The notes under the pieces were generated by a model. The model saw only the letters and a list, made by a program, of their open reading frames with translations. It was not told the DNA's origin and did no database searches. The translations under genes and the position numbers were made by a program. Positions 63,954 to 64,000 of a stretch of DNA of 64,000 bases are shown piece by piece; position 1 is the stretch's first letter; each line of letters opens with the position of its first letter. The DNA lies in NCBI GenBank assembly GCA_036378535.1, contig DASUWH010000016.1, forward strand, positions 124,001 through 188,000, written 5' to 3'. The DNA comes from Gp1-AA122 sp036378535 (GTDB lineage: Bacteria; Acidobacteriota; Terriglobia; Terriglobales; Acidobacteriaceae).

Positions 63954-64000
63954 GTGAGCCTGCTGGCCGTTGACATGGGCTCGAGCAGTTGTAAGGCGGT
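63954..64000 (+). CDS. FGGY-family carbohydrate kinase, N-terminal fragment (cut by window edge)
   Basis: GTG 63954 starts three bases after the aldolase stop. The 15 codons seen encode VSLLAVDMGSSSCKA, the FGGY kinase N-terminal phosphate loop (DxGSSSxKA). The remainder lies past the window. A xylulokinase- or ribulokinase-type role in the same pathway is likely. Confidence 0.8.
   Translation, partial: MSLLAVDMGSSSCKA

Overview
The window looks like chromosomal DNA of an Acidobacteriota, probably Terriglobia. This is inferred from content only: a giant Oar-like TonB receptor with an N-terminal carboxypeptidase-regulatory domain, HAF-repeat and lactonase-like secreted beta-propellers, many secreted glycoside hydrolases, fairly high GC, and intergenic spaces full of nested palindromic repeats. 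There is no rRNA, tRNA, CRISPR array, phage or insertion sequence.

Layout. 1-12 kb: end of an amino-acid permease, secreted GH2 glycosidase, periplasmic folding factor, malQ, NRAMP-like transporter, FAA-family hydrolase, M23 peptidase. 12-22 kb: thiL, secreted propeller proteins, acyl-CoA carboxylase beta subunit (pccB), a mutarotase-like protein preceded by a probable structured RNA with its own terminator, and an S9 peptidase whose reading frame has absorbed three intergenic-type repeats. 22-35 kb: surface and secreted proteins, a hydantoinase A, a yeast-type cytosine deaminase, a CuA-type cupredoxin, a sialidase-like protein, a cold-shock protein. 35-46 kb: glycosyltransferase, methylmalonyl-CoA mutase-type subunit, a PAS/AAA+ regulator with decayed motifs, DUF1259 protein, chrA, acetamidase, lone Flp pilin. 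46-52 kb: small proteins, CDP-alcohol phosphatidyltransferase, glpK, a rhodanese with an in-frame TGA, a second APC permease. 52-64 kb: a carbohydrate locus of TonB receptor, GH36-like glycosidase, PfkB kinase, NagB-like isomerase/deaminase, LacI regulator, HAD phosphatase, AraD-like aldolase, and divergently a class I aldolase and the start of an FGGY kinase.

How the genes work together. PccB and the mutase subunit are two steps of propionyl-CoA to succinyl-CoA metabolism, encoded about 18 kb apart. The 52-64 kb genes form a likely sugar-uptake and catabolic regulon. Two nearly identical operators (58168-58181 and 63112-63125) sit at the same spacing behind TTGACA promoters, one before the GH36 gene and one between the divergent aldolases, and fit the LacI regulator encoded between them.

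The strongest discovery candidates are: (1) the rhodanese at 49668-50015 (minus), where an in-frame TGA falls two residues after the catalytic Cys and is followed at 16 nt by a GC-rich hairpin meeting bacterial SECIS rules, suggesting selenocysteine; (2) a tandem-module structured RNA at about 18361-18745 (minus), with a 12-bp closing stem and an intrinsic terminator; (3) repeat-driven protein evolution in the S9 peptidase, a glycosyltransferase and a HAD phosphatase.
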